Origin: Pseudomonadota bacterium
GTDB taxonomy: Bacteria > Pseudomonadota > Alphaproteobacteria > Rhizobiales > Rhizobiaceae
Reading direction: 5' to 3'
Assembly: GCA_023422735.1 (NCBI GenBank)
Contig: JAFAGL010000320.1
Coordinates: forward strand, 1 to 9,106
Length of the DNA: 9,106 bases
Positions 1 through 7,379 of this stretch are shown here, one piece after another. Every line of letters starts with the position of its first letter. Position 1 is the stretch's first letter. A model generated the notes under the pieces. It did no database searches and was not told the origin of the DNA. It was given only the letters and a program-made list of their open reading frames with translations. The translations under genes were made by a program, and so were the position numbers.

Positions 1-161
1 GGATGGCGCTGGTTGTACGATTCTTCCAACACACGACGATTGAACTGTAGCCAAGAAAATTCGCGATTGACGAAGCGGTCTGGATTACCGCCGAGATCTG
101 GTTCGTTCTTGTCGACCGACCCCATCCAAAACTCGCTGCTGATCGCTTTGGCTCCGTCCAT
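1..161 (-). CDS. ppk: polyphosphate kinase, N-terminal part (cut by the window edge)
   Basis: Reading leftwards from an ATG at 161-159 gives about 53 residues, beginning MDGAKAISSEFWMGSVDKNE and continuing through RFVNREFSWLQFNRRVLEES up to the first base of the window. The segment with N-R-E-F-S-W-L-x-F-N-x-R-V-L-E-E is the hallmark N-terminal motif of polyphosphate kinase 1, which reversibly transfers the terminal phosphate of ATP to inorganic polyphosphate. The start is supported by a purine-rich GGGAGAG just upstream on the minus strand and by an in-frame stop about 11 codons further upstream. The histidine-containing catalytic region lies outside the window. The gene is divergent from the zinc-finger gene at 304, with a 142-base shared upstream region in which I could not assign a convincing promoter. 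Only the first tenth or less of the protein is visible, but the motif is distinctive. Confidence 0.88.
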   Translation of the reverse strand, partial: MDGAKAISSEFWMGSVDKNEPDLGGNPDRFVNREFSWLQFNRRVLEESYNQRH

Positions 162-303
162 GAAACTCTCCCGAATCCGGCGAACAACCGCCGCCTAGCA
201 AATAGTAGCGTCATGCAGCGGATTTGCGACAGTTTCGTCACATGACTTGCAAAAGCGTGATTTCTGTTCCAGATGCCTGCTACCAAGTACACAGGAGCGT
301 GAC

Positions 304-549
304 ATGGCGGGCGGCGCTATTCCGCATTTCCAGAACAATGCCGGTCATCGAGCGATTGAGATCGGCGTGAAAGAATTCATGTGCGTGGGCGCAAATCCCC
401 CGTTTGATCACCCACACGTGTTTCTGGACATGGGCGCAGATACCGAGAAAGTTTGCCCTTATTGCTCGACTCATTATCGCTTCAACGGCACACTTGGAGC
501 GAACGAAACCCTTCCTGAAGGTAGCCTTTACGAGGTCCACGCAGCTTAA
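304..549 (+). CDS. small CHCC zinc-finger protein, NDUFS6-like complex I accessory subunit homologue
   Basis: An 81-residue protein with Cys27-X8-His36-X14-Cys51-X2-Cys54, in the context CVGANPPFDHPH and then VCPYCSTHYRF. This spacing is that of the CHCC zinc-finger family, which includes the mitochondrial complex I subunit NDUFS6 (13 kDa); alphaproteobacterial members are small single-domain proteins like this one. It probably binds one zinc ion and sits on the peripheral arm of NADH:quinone oxidoreductase, or helps assemble it; that role is inferred from the family. The ATG at 304 is preferred over an upstream TTG at 247 because AGGAG (293-297) lies at ideal spacing and the family homology begins after it. 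A FAD monooxygenase gene starts 16 bases downstream, so the two are probably cotranscribed. No membrane segment or signal peptide is visible. Confidence 0.85.
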   Translation: MAGGAIPHFQNNAGHRAIEIGVKEFMCVGANPPFDHPHVFLDMGADTEKVCPYCSTHYRFNGTLGANETLPEGSLYEVHAA

Positions 550-565
550 CGCTCGGAGAAGGAGC

Positions 566-1780
566 ATGGGCTCCGAAGCTGCACCTATCCTCATAGCGGG
601 GGGTGGCATCGCGGGATTGACGGCAGCCTTAGCCTTCGCTGCCGAGGGTTACCGCGTCCACGTCTTTGAACGCGCACCAGAGTTCCAGGAAATTGGAGCC
701 GGCGTTCAGCTTTCCCCGAACGCCACTCATATTCTCGGCAGACTGAGTGTTCTGGACCATCTGCTCGCCGAGGCCGTCTTTCCGCAGAGTGTGGTTTTGC
801 GAGACGCTCGCTCCTTGCGAAAGCTTGTCGAAATTCCTCTTGGCAACAGCACCCGGCCAAGCGATGCGCCATATCTCACGACGCACCGAGCCGCCCTTCT
901 TCGCGCGCTGCTCAAAGCCGTCACCAACGAACCAGCGATCGTGCTTCGCCCCGGCATCGAAGTCGTAGAGGCTACGCTGGGTTCCGAGACTGTGACACTT
1001 ACGCTTGATCATGCCGGTCAGACGGAAACTGCAATCGGAGCCATGTTCATCGCGGCCGACGGCGTATGGTCAAGGCATCGAGGTTTGGCCAATAAAGGTC
1101 CGGGTGAAAGCGAGTTCTCGGGACTGACCGCCTGGCGCATTACGCTGAGCCAATCTTTGTTGGATCAACACGGTCTTGATCGCTTGCTTTCGAGACAACG
1201 TGTCTCGACGTTTCTCGACCCCCGCGGGCATCTGGTCGCCTACCCTGTTTCAGCGGGAAACGAATTGAACGTGGTCGTTATTACACGCGGTAACAGAGCT
1301 GAACCCGGCTGGTCATATTCGGACGACCGTAAGGACCTTGATGCCTTTCTGGCGAGATTTCCTACTGGCTTCAGTTCACTTCAGAAACTTGGCGGTTGGA
1401 CGCGCTGGCCACTGTATGCCGCGCCTGAAAGTTTGAACTGGACCGCCTCGCGCTTTGCTCTGATCGGAGATGCCGCCCATGCCATGCTTCCATTCGCAGC
1501 TCAGGGTGCGGCTATGGCGATCGAAGATGCAGCCGTTCTGGCGCGCCGCGTGGCGCAAGCGGGGGGTGCCGATGATGAAACGCTGACATCTTACGAGAAT
1601 GAACGGCGCGCGCGTTTGGCACGGGTCGTCTCGCGTGGAAGACTGAACAAGCTTGCCTGGCACGCCGCCGGACCAATCGCACTTGGACGCGATCTCGTCT
1701 TCAAGCTCAAGGGCGGCCCGAACCTGGCTGCCGATCTCGCTTGGCTTTACGATTGGCGCGAGCCTCGCGCGCGGCTCTGA
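566..1780 (+). CDS. FAD-dependent monooxygenase, salicylate hydroxylase-like (substrate unknown)
   Basis: A 404-residue group A flavoprotein monooxygenase. It shows the N-terminal Rossmann motif GGGIAG at residues 12-17, with Glu35 at the end of the second strand for the FAD ribose; a THRAALLR segment near 105-113; the DG motif (IAADGVWSR, about 162-170); and the GD motif followed by AAHAMLPFAAQGAAMAIEDA (301-322), which contacts FAD. Such enzymes hydroxylate aromatic or quinone-like substrates using NAD(P)H and O2. Length and motifs fit the salicylate/6-hydroxynicotinate hydroxylase-like group better than UbiH-type enzymes, but the sequence does not reveal the substrate. The ATG at 566 is chosen over an ATG at 404 in the same frame because GGAGAAGGAG (555-564) precedes it and the Rossmann fold begins directly after; the longer form would overlap the zinc-finger gene. 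It ends 21 bases from the convergent aapP. Confidence 0.88.
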   Translation: MGSEAAPILIAGGGIAGLTAALAFAAEGYRVHVFERAPEFQEIGAGVQLSPNATHILGRLSVLDHLLAEAVFPQSVVLRDARSLRKLVEIPLGNSTRPSDAPYLTTHRAALLRALLKAVTNEPAIVLRPGIEVVEATLGSETVTLTLDHAGQTETAIGAMFIAADGVWSRHRGLANKGPGESEFSGLTAWRITLSQSLLDQHGLDRLLSRQRVSTFLDPRGHLVAYPVSAGNELNVVVITRGNRAEPGWSYSDDRKDLDAFLARFPTGFSSLQKLGGWTRWPLYAAPESLNWTASRFALIGDAAHAMLPFAAQGAAMAIEDAAVLARRVAQAGGADDETLTSYENERRARLARVVSRGRLNKLAWHAAGPIALGRDLVFKLKGGPNLAADLAWLYDWREPRARL

Positions 1781-1801
1781 GCGTCGATTGTTCTTGCTAT
1801 T

Positions 1802-2605
1802 CTAATGCAGGATCTGACTCAGGAAGAGCTTGGTGCGCTCATGTTGCGGATGTTCGAAAAACTCCACCGGCGTGTTTTGTTCCACGATCTGGCCTTGATC
1901 CATGAAAATCACACGGTTGGCGACTTTACGAGCGAAGCCCATTTCGTGGGTCACACACAGCATTGTCATGCCTTCTTCTGCAAGTCCCACCATCGTATCA
2001 AGAACTTCCTTGATCATTTCCGGATCGAGAGCTGAAGTCGGCTCGTCAAACAGCATGATGCGGGGATTCATGCATAGAGACCGAGCAATCGCGACGCGTT
2101 GCTGCTGCCCTCCCGAAAGCTGTCCAGGATATTTGTTCGCCTGCTCCGGAATCTTGACGCGATGCAGGAAGTGCATGGCGGTTTCCTCAGCCTCCTTCTT
2201 TGGCACTTTGCGAACCCAGATCGGTGCCAATGTGCAGTTTTCCAGAATCGTCAGATGTGGAAACAGGTTGAAGTGCTGGAACACCATGCCCACATCGCGG
2301 CGCACTTCATCAATCTTTTTCAGATCATTGGTGAGTTCCTTGCCGTCTACGACGATCTTTCCTTTTTGATGCTCTTCCAGGCGATTGATACAGCGGATCA
2401 AGGTGGATTTGCCTGAGCCCGACGGCCCGCAAATAACGATCCGCTCGCCACCCATTACCCTCAGGTTGATATCGCGCAGAACGTGAAACTCGCCATACCA
2501 TTTGTGCATCCCGACAATATCGACGGCCACCTCCGTGTCGGAAACTTTCATCTTTGAGCGGTCGACCAGCAGTTCTTGCTCGCTTACGGCATTTTCCACT
2601 GCCAT
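1802..2605 (-). CDS. aapP: general L-amino acid ABC transporter, ATP-binding protein AapP
   Basis: A 267-residue ABC ATPase of the polar amino acid (HisP/GlnQ) class. All nucleotide-binding motifs are intact: Walker A GPSGSGKST (60-68), Q-loop Gln110 in VFQHFNLFPH, signature LSGGQ (163-167), Walker B IMLFDE (183-188), D-loop SALD (191-194) and switch His220 in THEMGFA. It powers uptake by the AapQ/AapM permease pair at the cytoplasmic face. About 25 residues precede the fold, a modest extension. TAAGGAATG lies a few bases upstream of the ATG at 2605; Met19 is an alternative start. It is the last gene of aapJQMP, 60 bases after aapM. The naming rests on the full four-gene order. Its 3' end converges with the monooxygenase gene, with 21 bases between the stops and no clear terminator. 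Confidence 0.95.
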   Translation of the reverse strand: MAVENAVSEQELLVDRSKMKVSDTEVAVDIVGMHKWYGEFHVLRDINLRVMGGERIVICGPSGSGKSTLIRCINRLEEHQKGKIVVDGKELTNDLKKIDEVRRDVGMVFQHFNLFPHLTILENCTLAPIWVRKVPKKEAEETAMHFLHRVKIPEQANKYPGQLSGGQQQRVAIARSLCMNPRIMLFDEPTSALDPEMIKEVLDTMVGLAEEGMTMLCVTHEMGFARKVANRVIFMDQGQIVEQNTPVEFFEHPQHERTKLFLSQILH

Positions 2606-2665
2606 GGCTTCATTCCTTACCGTGGTTGCGCCGTATAAGGGCGGTATATTCTCGATTGTCGCACC

Positions 2666-3823
2666 TTAGCGACGATGACCAGTATCCAGTCTGCGTTCCA
2701 TAAACATCGAATAGCGCGACATTCCAAAACAGAAGATCCAGAATACAAAGCCTGCGAAGATCAGCCCAGACATGGGTGTTTGAGGTGAGGCCCAAGCCGC
2801 GTCGGAAAAGTTCTGGCGCACGATGCCAAGCAGATCGAACATGCCGATAATGTAAACCAAACTTGTATCCTTGAAGAGCCCGATGAACGTGTTCACGATT
2901 CCTGGGATCACCAGTTTCAATGCCTGCGGCAGGATGATCAGAAGCATCTTTTGCCAATAACCGAGGCCAAGTGAATCAGCGCCTTCATATTGCCCTTTGG
3001 GAATGGCTTGCAGACCACCGCGAATGACTTCCGCCATATAAGCAGAGGCAAACAACGCAACGCCCACCAAGGCACGCAGCAAGCGGTCGAAGGTCATGCC
3101 TGCGGGCATGAATAAGGGCAGCATCACACTGGCCATGAACAGGACAGTTACCAGTGGCACACCCCTCACGATCTCGATGAATATGACGCAGATCATCTTC
3201 ACGACCGGCATACGCGAGCGTCGACCCAACGCCAGGAGTACCCCGAACGGCAACGATACCGCGATGCCCACAAAGGAAAGGACCATCGTCACAAGGAGCC
3301 CGCCCCAAACCTGGGTTCGGACCGTCGGCAATCCGAAATGACCGCCCAACAGAAGAAAATAGGCGACGATCGGCAAGCCGATAAAGAATGCGAAGGCATT
3401 CAATGCCTTTTTCGGGGCGTTTGGTATCAAGAGTGGGATCAACAATGCCACGAAAAGGACCGCGACAACATTAACGCGCCAGCGCTCGTCATAGGTATAG
3501 CGTCCATACATGAACTGTTCGAATTTCGCATTCACGAACGCCCAACAGGCGCCCGACCAACCCTCCGGTTGAACGCCCCCTTGCGCTACCGTCGCACATA
3601 CTGATCGATCAGGACCTGTCCATGCAGCCTGGATAAACGCCCAGTTCAGCATTGATGGAACAATCGCGATAACGATGAGCAGCCCCACAATCGTGAGCAC
3701 GATGTCGGTGGGTGTGGAAAGAAGATTGGTGCGCAGCCACTTAACCACACCGCGCTCCGAAGCGGGAGCGGACTGGGCGTTTATCATCTCCGCGCGAACG
3801 AAAGTCAGATCATGCTCTTGCAT
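2666..3823 (-). CDS. aapM: general L-amino acid ABC transporter, permease AapM
   Basis: A 385-residue inner-membrane permease with several hydrophobic spans: near 40-58, two at about 117-160 (a further pair), 172-198, 210-240, 250-266 and a C-terminal one around 353-370. The cytoplasmic EAA loop that docks on the ATPase is clear at about 278-302 (QYEGADSLGLGYWQKMLLII, then LPQAL). It is larger than HisM-type permeases, which is characteristic of Aap permeases, because of an N-terminal extension of more than 100 residues. The ATG at 3823 is preceded by TAAGGAG at 3836-3830, whose TAA is the aapQ stop codon, so the ribosome-binding site overlaps the end of the upstream gene and translational coupling is likely. 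Met13 is a possible alternative start. It forms the translocation pore with AapQ. Confidence 0.95.
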   Translation of the reverse strand: MQEHDLTFVRAEMINAQSAPASERGVVKWLRTNLLSTPTDIVLTIVGLLIVIAIVPSMLNWAFIQAAWTGPDRSVCATVAQGGVQPEGWSGACWAFVNAKFEQFMYGRYTYDERWRVNVVAVLFVALLIPLLIPNAPKKALNAFAFFIGLPIVAYFLLLGGHFGLPTVRTQVWGGLLVTMVLSFVGIAVSLPFGVLLALGRRSRMPVVKMICVIFIEIVRGVPLVTVLFMASVMLPLFMPAGMTFDRLLRALVGVALFASAYMAEVIRGGLQAIPKGQYEGADSLGLGYWQKMLLIILPQALKLVIPGIVNTFIGLFKDTSLVYIIGMFDLLGIVRQNFSDAAWASPQTPMSGLIFAGFVFWIFCFGMSRYSMFMERRLDTGHRR

Positions 3824-3833
3824 GCAGCGCTCC

Positions 3834-5087
3834 TTATCGCTCGACCAGCGCCATGCGCGTGTTGAACCAGTTCATGAATAGAGATGTTGCCAGCGAAATC
3901 GTCAGATAAACAACCATCCAGATCGCCACGACCTCGATGGCCTGTCCGCTCTGGTTCATGGCGGTCTGCCCGATCTGAACGAGATCCGGATAGCCGATAG
4001 CGACGGCCAATGATGAGTTCTTTGTCAAATTGAGATACTGGCTCGTCAAAGGCGGAATGATGATCCGAAGTGCCTGGGGGATCACGACCAATCGAAGCGT
4101 GTGAGACGGCCTCAAACCCAAAGCGAAGGCTGCTTCGCTTTGACCGCGCGAAACGCCCATAATGCCGGCGCGCACGATCTCCGCGATGAACGAGGCCGTA
4201 TAAAGCGACAAAGCAAGATAAAAGGCGAGAAACTCCGGGCGGATTTGCCAGCCGCCGCTCAGGTTGAAATTACCCTTGATGGGCCAATCGACTGACAATG
4301 GTTGGCCAGCGAGATAATAAGCAGCTACTGAAGTAGCGATGATGAGGACGATTGAGGTCCAGAATACGGGAAAGCGTTGACCCGTAGCCATTTGTCTGGC
4401 GCGTGCCCAGAAGAACACGCCCACTGCGGCGAGAATACCCAGCAACAAACCTGCAACCGGCAGCCACGCACCTTCACCAAGAACGATCCGCGGGGTGAAG
4501 AAGCCTCGGTTATTCAACCAGGTATCAAAGCCAATATAGCTTTCAGAACCGATGCGGCCGAAAGGAGTGTCAAATCCTAACGGAATGCCGAGCTCTATGC
4601 TGTTTCGTGGCGAAGGAAGGACTTGCAGCACCGCAAGGTATAAAAAAAAGATTACCAGCAGCGGCGGGATATTGCGGAAGAGCTCGACATAGCTGAGGCA
4701 GATTTTCCGGATCAGCCAGTTTCCCGACAAACGGCCTATCCCGACAAGGAATCCAATGATTGAGGCAGTAATGATGCCTGAAACCGCTACGAGCAGTGTG
4801 TTGAGCAGACCAACCAGAAATGCTTGGCGATAAAGAGAGTTCGAGTTGTACGGGATCAGTGCCTGTGCAACGTCGAAACCCGATCGCGCATCAAGAAATC
4901 CGAAGCCGGTAGAGATATTCTGCCTGCGCAGATTATCGGTCGTATTACCGATGATCCACCACACAAACAGCGCCAATGCGACGATAACGACGGCTTGGGT
5001 GATCAGCCCACGTGTTTGAGGGTTATTCCAGGCCGAGACACTCGCCGACTGTGAATCGGTCGGCGCATAGGAACTATCCGTCGCCAT
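3834..5087 (-). CDS. aapQ: general L-amino acid ABC transporter, permease AapQ
   Basis: A 417-residue integral membrane permease of the polar amino acid transporter family. Spans are visible at about 29-47, 88-116, 137-157, 207-227, 240-260, 286-304 and near 385-405. The conserved EAA loop is at about 316-341 (QSEAAFALGLRPSHTLRLVV, then IPQALR). The long stretch between the third span and the EAA loop, including extra-membrane segments at about 160-205 and 262-285, makes it much longer than HisQ, as is usual for AapQ. The ATG at 5087 has GGAG on the minus strand about 8 bases upstream. A longer in-frame reading to 5147 is rejected because it starts inside the hairpin at 5122-5147. It follows aapJ by 73 bases and precedes aapM by 10. 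Confidence 0.95.
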   Translation of the reverse strand: MATDSSYAPTDSQSASVSAWNNPQTRGLITQAVVIVALALFVWWIIGNTTDNLRRQNISTGFGFLDARSGFDVAQALIPYNSNSLYRQAFLVGLLNTLLVAVSGIITASIIGFLVGIGRLSGNWLIRKICLSYVELFRNIPPLLVIFFLYLAVLQVLPSPRNSIELGIPLGFDTPFGRIGSESYIGFDTWLNNRGFFTPRIVLGEGAWLPVAGLLLGILAAVGVFFWARARQMATGQRFPVFWTSIVLIIATSVAAYYLAGQPLSVDWPIKGNFNLSGGWQIRPEFLAFYLALSLYTASFIAEIVRAGIMGVSRGQSEAAFALGLRPSHTLRLVVIPQALRIIIPPLTSQYLNLTKNSSLAVAIGYPDLVQIGQTAMNQSGQAIEVVAIWMVVYLTISLATSLFMNWFNTRMALVER

Positions 5088-5121
5088 TGCGATCTCCGGG
5101 TCAGAAATCAGTCGAAAGACA

Positions 5122-5147
5122 ATGAAGGGCGCCGCAGCGCCCTTCAT
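5122..5147 (-). terminator. strong intercistronic hairpin between aapJ and aapQ
   Basis: A perfect 11-base-pair inverted repeat (5122-5132 against 5137-5147, ATGAAGGGCGC) with a 4-base loop starts 13 bases after the aapJ stop. In the minus-strand transcript the loop is C(UGCG)G, a UNCG-class tetraloop, and the tail reads UUGUCUUUC, which is only moderately U-rich. I read it as a partial terminator or an RNA-stabilising hairpin that protects the aapJ end of the message from 3' exonucleases. Either would give more binding protein than permease, as in other binding-protein operons. The structure is directly visible; its effect is inference. Confidence 0.75.
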
Positions 5148-5160
5148 ACATCAGGTTAGA

Positions 5161-6195
5161 TTAGCGGATTGGCGGTGCGTAAAGGATGCCACCCTTGCTC
5201 CACAAACCATTGAGGCCACGCGCAATTTTCAAAGGCGAGCCCGAACCGATATTGCGCTCGAAAACTTCGCCGTAATTGCCGACGCCCTTGACGATTTTCA
5301 CAACCCAGTCGGTTTCCAAACCAATATCTGCGCCAAGAGTGGAGCCTTCTTCCTTTCCAAGAACACGCAGAATCTCGGGATTTGTCGCAGTCGAAGCCAT
5401 CTCGTCGACATTGGCCTGGGTGATGCCAAGCTCTTCCGCGATGATCATCGCGTTCAACGTCCATTTTACGATGTCAAACCACTGGTCGTCGCCCTGACGG
5501 ACGGCCGGCCCAAGCGGTTCCTTGGAGATGATTTCCGGCAAAACGACATGATCGTCCGGCGAAGCAAGCTGGAGCCGGATGGAATACAAGCCCGACTGAT
5601 CAGTCGTGTAGACGTCACAACGACCTGACTCGTAAGCTGCGTTCACTTCTTCCAGCGCTTGGAACACAACTGGATTATATTCCATGTTATTGGCACGGAA
5701 GTAATCGGCGAGATTCAACTCCGTAGTGGTGCCTCCCTGCACGCAGACGGAAGCGCCAGACAGTTGTAGCGCAGACGTGATGCCTTCCAGGTTCTTCGCG
5801 TTGATCATGAAGCCCTGGCCGTCATAATAATTCACGCCAGCGAAATTGAAGCCAAGCTTGGAATCGCGCGAAAGCGTCCAGGTTGTGTTGCGCGACAGCA
5901 GGTCGATTTCGCCAGACTGCAAAGCGGTAAAGCGCTCGGTAGCGTTTGTCGGCGTGAAATTGACCTTGGTCGGATCACCGAAAATCGCAGAAGCGACAGC
6001 GCGACAAAGGTCCACGTCAAAGCCCGTCCACTGACCTTGGTCGTTTGGCGAAGCAAAGCCTGCCAGACCTGTATTGACACCGCACTGGAGTGTGCCACGT
6101 GCTTTCACATCGTCGAGCGTGGTTGCGGATGCAAAACTTGCCGAAGCAGTTGCCAGAATGCCGGCACCCAATAAGACCTTGATAACTGATTTCAT
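5161..6195 (-). CDS. aapJ: general L-amino acid ABC transporter, periplasmic binding protein AapJ
   Basis: A 344-residue family 3 extracellular solute-binding protein. It has a classic Sec signal peptide: Lys2 and Lys6, a hydrophobic core at about 7-20, and cleavage probably after ASA at 22-24. The mature part shows the family pattern LQCGVNTGLAGFASP, then GFDVDLCRAVASAIFGD (58-73) and LQSGEIDLLSRNTTWTLSRD. The protein captures L-amino acids in the periplasm and delivers them to AapQM. The ATG at 6195 has AGAGGG about 9 bases upstream and is followed directly by the signal peptide; an in-frame extension to 6354 has no such support. It is the first gene of the operon. The upstream 265 bases (6196-6460) should carry its promoter. 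It ends APPIR, followed by a hairpin. Confidence 0.96.
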   Translation of the reverse strand: MKSVIKVLLGAGILATASASFASATTLDDVKARGTLQCGVNTGLAGFASPNDQGQWTGFDVDLCRAVASAIFGDPTKVNFTPTNATERFTALQSGEIDLLSRNTTWTLSRDSKLGFNFAGVNYYDGQGFMINAKNLEGITSALQLSGASVCVQGGTTTELNLADYFRANNMEYNPVVFQALEEVNAAYESGRCDVYTTDQSGLYSIRLQLASPDDHVVLPEIISKEPLGPAVRQGDDQWFDIVKWTLNAMIIAEELGITQANVDEMASTATNPEILRVLGKEEGSTLGADIGLETDWVVKIVKGVGNYGEVFERNIGSGSPLKIARGLNGLWSKGGILYAPPIR

Positions 6196-6252
6196 TCCCA
6201 GAACCCTCTTTAATACCGATATTCGGCTTTTCGTTTGGTTTCGGGAGAGATC

Positions 6253-6276
6253 AAAAACACTTGGCACTAACCAGTG
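6253..6276 (-). promoter_or_regulatory. hairpin with T5 tail in the aapJ leader (possible attenuator or end of the PAP2 transcript)
   Basis: On the minus strand CACTGG (6276-6271), a TTAGTG loop and CCAAGTG (6264-6258) pair as six base pairs with one bulged A. TTTTT (6257-6253) follows at once. This is terminator-like geometry located 58 bases before the aapJ start codon and about 185 bases after the PAP2 stop codon. A TTGACC box at 6332-6327 could be a -35 element with a weak TTCGAT -10 box 17 bases on, which would place the hairpin in the aapJ leader. The stem is short and bulged, so the call is tentative. Confidence 0.35.
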
Positions 6277-6460
6277 GAACACCCCTCCGTCCCTTCCACC
6301 CGCATCGAAAGCGATTATGAGCCAGTGGTCAAGAGCGAAAGGGCCAGACCGCAACTTTACTATGCAACACGAACCTCATGCCTGTCTCTTCGGCGATTAT
6401 GCTAAACTATGCCGCATATTCGCCACAAAGCGCCGCATCTGCTTATTTAGCGGATTGGCT

Positions 6461-7261
6461 TTAGATGAGTTTCGGAAAGATCGAGGTGTCGGAAACCCGA
6501 AACCCGTAACTCTTTCGCGCCATCCATCGCGCTATCGCAATCGTGAATAGAAATCCGACCGCAAGACCTGCAACGACATCGCTGGGATAGTGTGCGTCGG
6601 CCGCGATCCGACTAGCGCCCATGTACAAACCGGCTGCCAAGAACGCCCAACGCAGTCGTGGGAACCAAAGCGTCAGGATCACCGTCACCGTAGCCGCAGT
6701 TGTCGAGTGACCGGACGGAAAACTCGCAAATTCATGCGCATAGGTCAAAGGCCGCCAGTGAAGCGAGCCAAATTCTTCGAACAAAACCGGGCGCGCGCGG
6801 CCGAAAAGGAATTTGAGAATGTTCGTCGCCATCAATGCACCGCTCACGGAAATGAAAACGAATTGCGACTGAACGAAGATCCTCTTCCAAGCGGCGTATC
6901 GGACGCTGTCAGGTCTTTCCCAGCAAGCAAATCCCGCGACACAAAACAGCACAGCCGATGGAACCAGATACCATTGTGACCGGACGAGATCGGTCCAGGC
7001 GCGCATCACATCACGCAGAAAGAAATCACTTTCGCGCACCATTGTACTAATGCGACCGTCGAAAGCGATCACCATAATCACCGTAAACACCGTAAACACG
7101 GCGACCGTGGTCATGACTGGCGTCCAGACCGGCCATTCACCTTTGGGCGCACGGCGCGTCAACTCAGTCCAGTTACAGCGCATGTGAAACGCAAATCGCG
7201 CAAATGCACCTGTCGGCTCGGTTTCCGGATCCATGCATTGAAAGCCGGGGTGATTTTCCAA
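6461..7261 (-). CDS. membrane-bound PAP2-family phosphatase
   Basis: Up to 266 residues with hydrophobic spans at about 46-67, 97-113, 131-150, 186-200, 205-216 and 229-246. All three PAP2 (type 2 phosphatidic acid phosphatase) signatures are intact: K-X6-R-P at 150-158 (KFLFGRARP), PSGH at 182-185 with catalytic His185, and SR-X5-H-X3-D at 217-228 with nucleophilic His224. Family members remove phosphate from lipid phosphates or pyrophosphates such as undecaprenyl diphosphate, phosphatidic acid, phosphatidylglycerophosphate or lipid A, usually at the periplasmic face; the substrate cannot be told here. The start is uncertain. A TTG at 7261 has AGGA at 7-base spacing, while an ATG at 7234 (removing 9 residues) has no recognisable ribosome-binding site. 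It is divergent from metC, and aapJ lies 265 bases downstream on the same strand. Confidence 0.88.
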   Translation of the reverse strand: MENHPGFQCMDPETEPTGAFARFAFHMRCNWTELTRRAPKGEWPVWTPVMTTVAVFTVFTVIMVIAFDGRISTMVRESDFFLRDVMRAWTDLVRSQWYLVPSAVLFCVAGFACWERPDSVRYAAWKRIFVQSQFVFISVSGALMATNILKFLFGRARPVLFEEFGSLHWRPLTYAHEFASFPSGHSTTAATVTVILTLWFPRLRWAFLAAGLYMGASRIAADAHYPSDVVAGLAVGFLFTIAIARWMARKSYGFRVSDTSIFPKLI

Positions 7262-7379
7262 AATCCAATCCTGTGATGCAGGGAATAACCTGAACGCTTG
7301 TACTTTCGGCTTTTCCGAGTTGCACCAAAGCTAGGGCACGCTTAACCCTTTGAACATTGCGCTGAGAGGAAAAGTTTAG

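Noticed and set aside
629..1012. Long reverse-strand open frames across the monooxygenase gene, and similar ones antisense to the aap genes and metC
   Set aside because: They show no recognisable domains and overlap clear, well-conserved genes. They are shadows of the real coding frames.
1760..1777. GAGCC/GGCTC inverted repeat at the end of the monooxygenase gene
   Set aside because: The stem is only five base pairs with an 8-base loop, lies within coding sequence, competes with an overlapping GCGCG/CGCGC pairing and has no T-run on either strand. It is not a supportable terminator.
5122..5147. Two open frames on opposite strands that both begin MKGAAAPFI
   Set aside because: Both start inside the same perfect inverted repeat, so the shared peptide is a by-product of the hairpin. 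The minus-strand one is only an upstream extension of aapQ.
6262..6330. Sigma-54-like boxes (TGGCAC and TGGC...GC) upstream of aapJ
   Set aside because: The GG to GC spacing is off by one in one case. In the other, the -12 GC is missing and the box is on the wrong strand.
5161..6459. A 13-base direct repeat, TTAGCGGATTGGC, at 5161-5173 and 6447-6459, flanking aapJ and its leader
   Set aside because: One copy is the coding end of aapJ and the other lies just after the PAP2 stop. Similarity does not extend beyond the 13 bases, and a match of this length is expected about once by chance in 9 kb. There are no mobile-element features.
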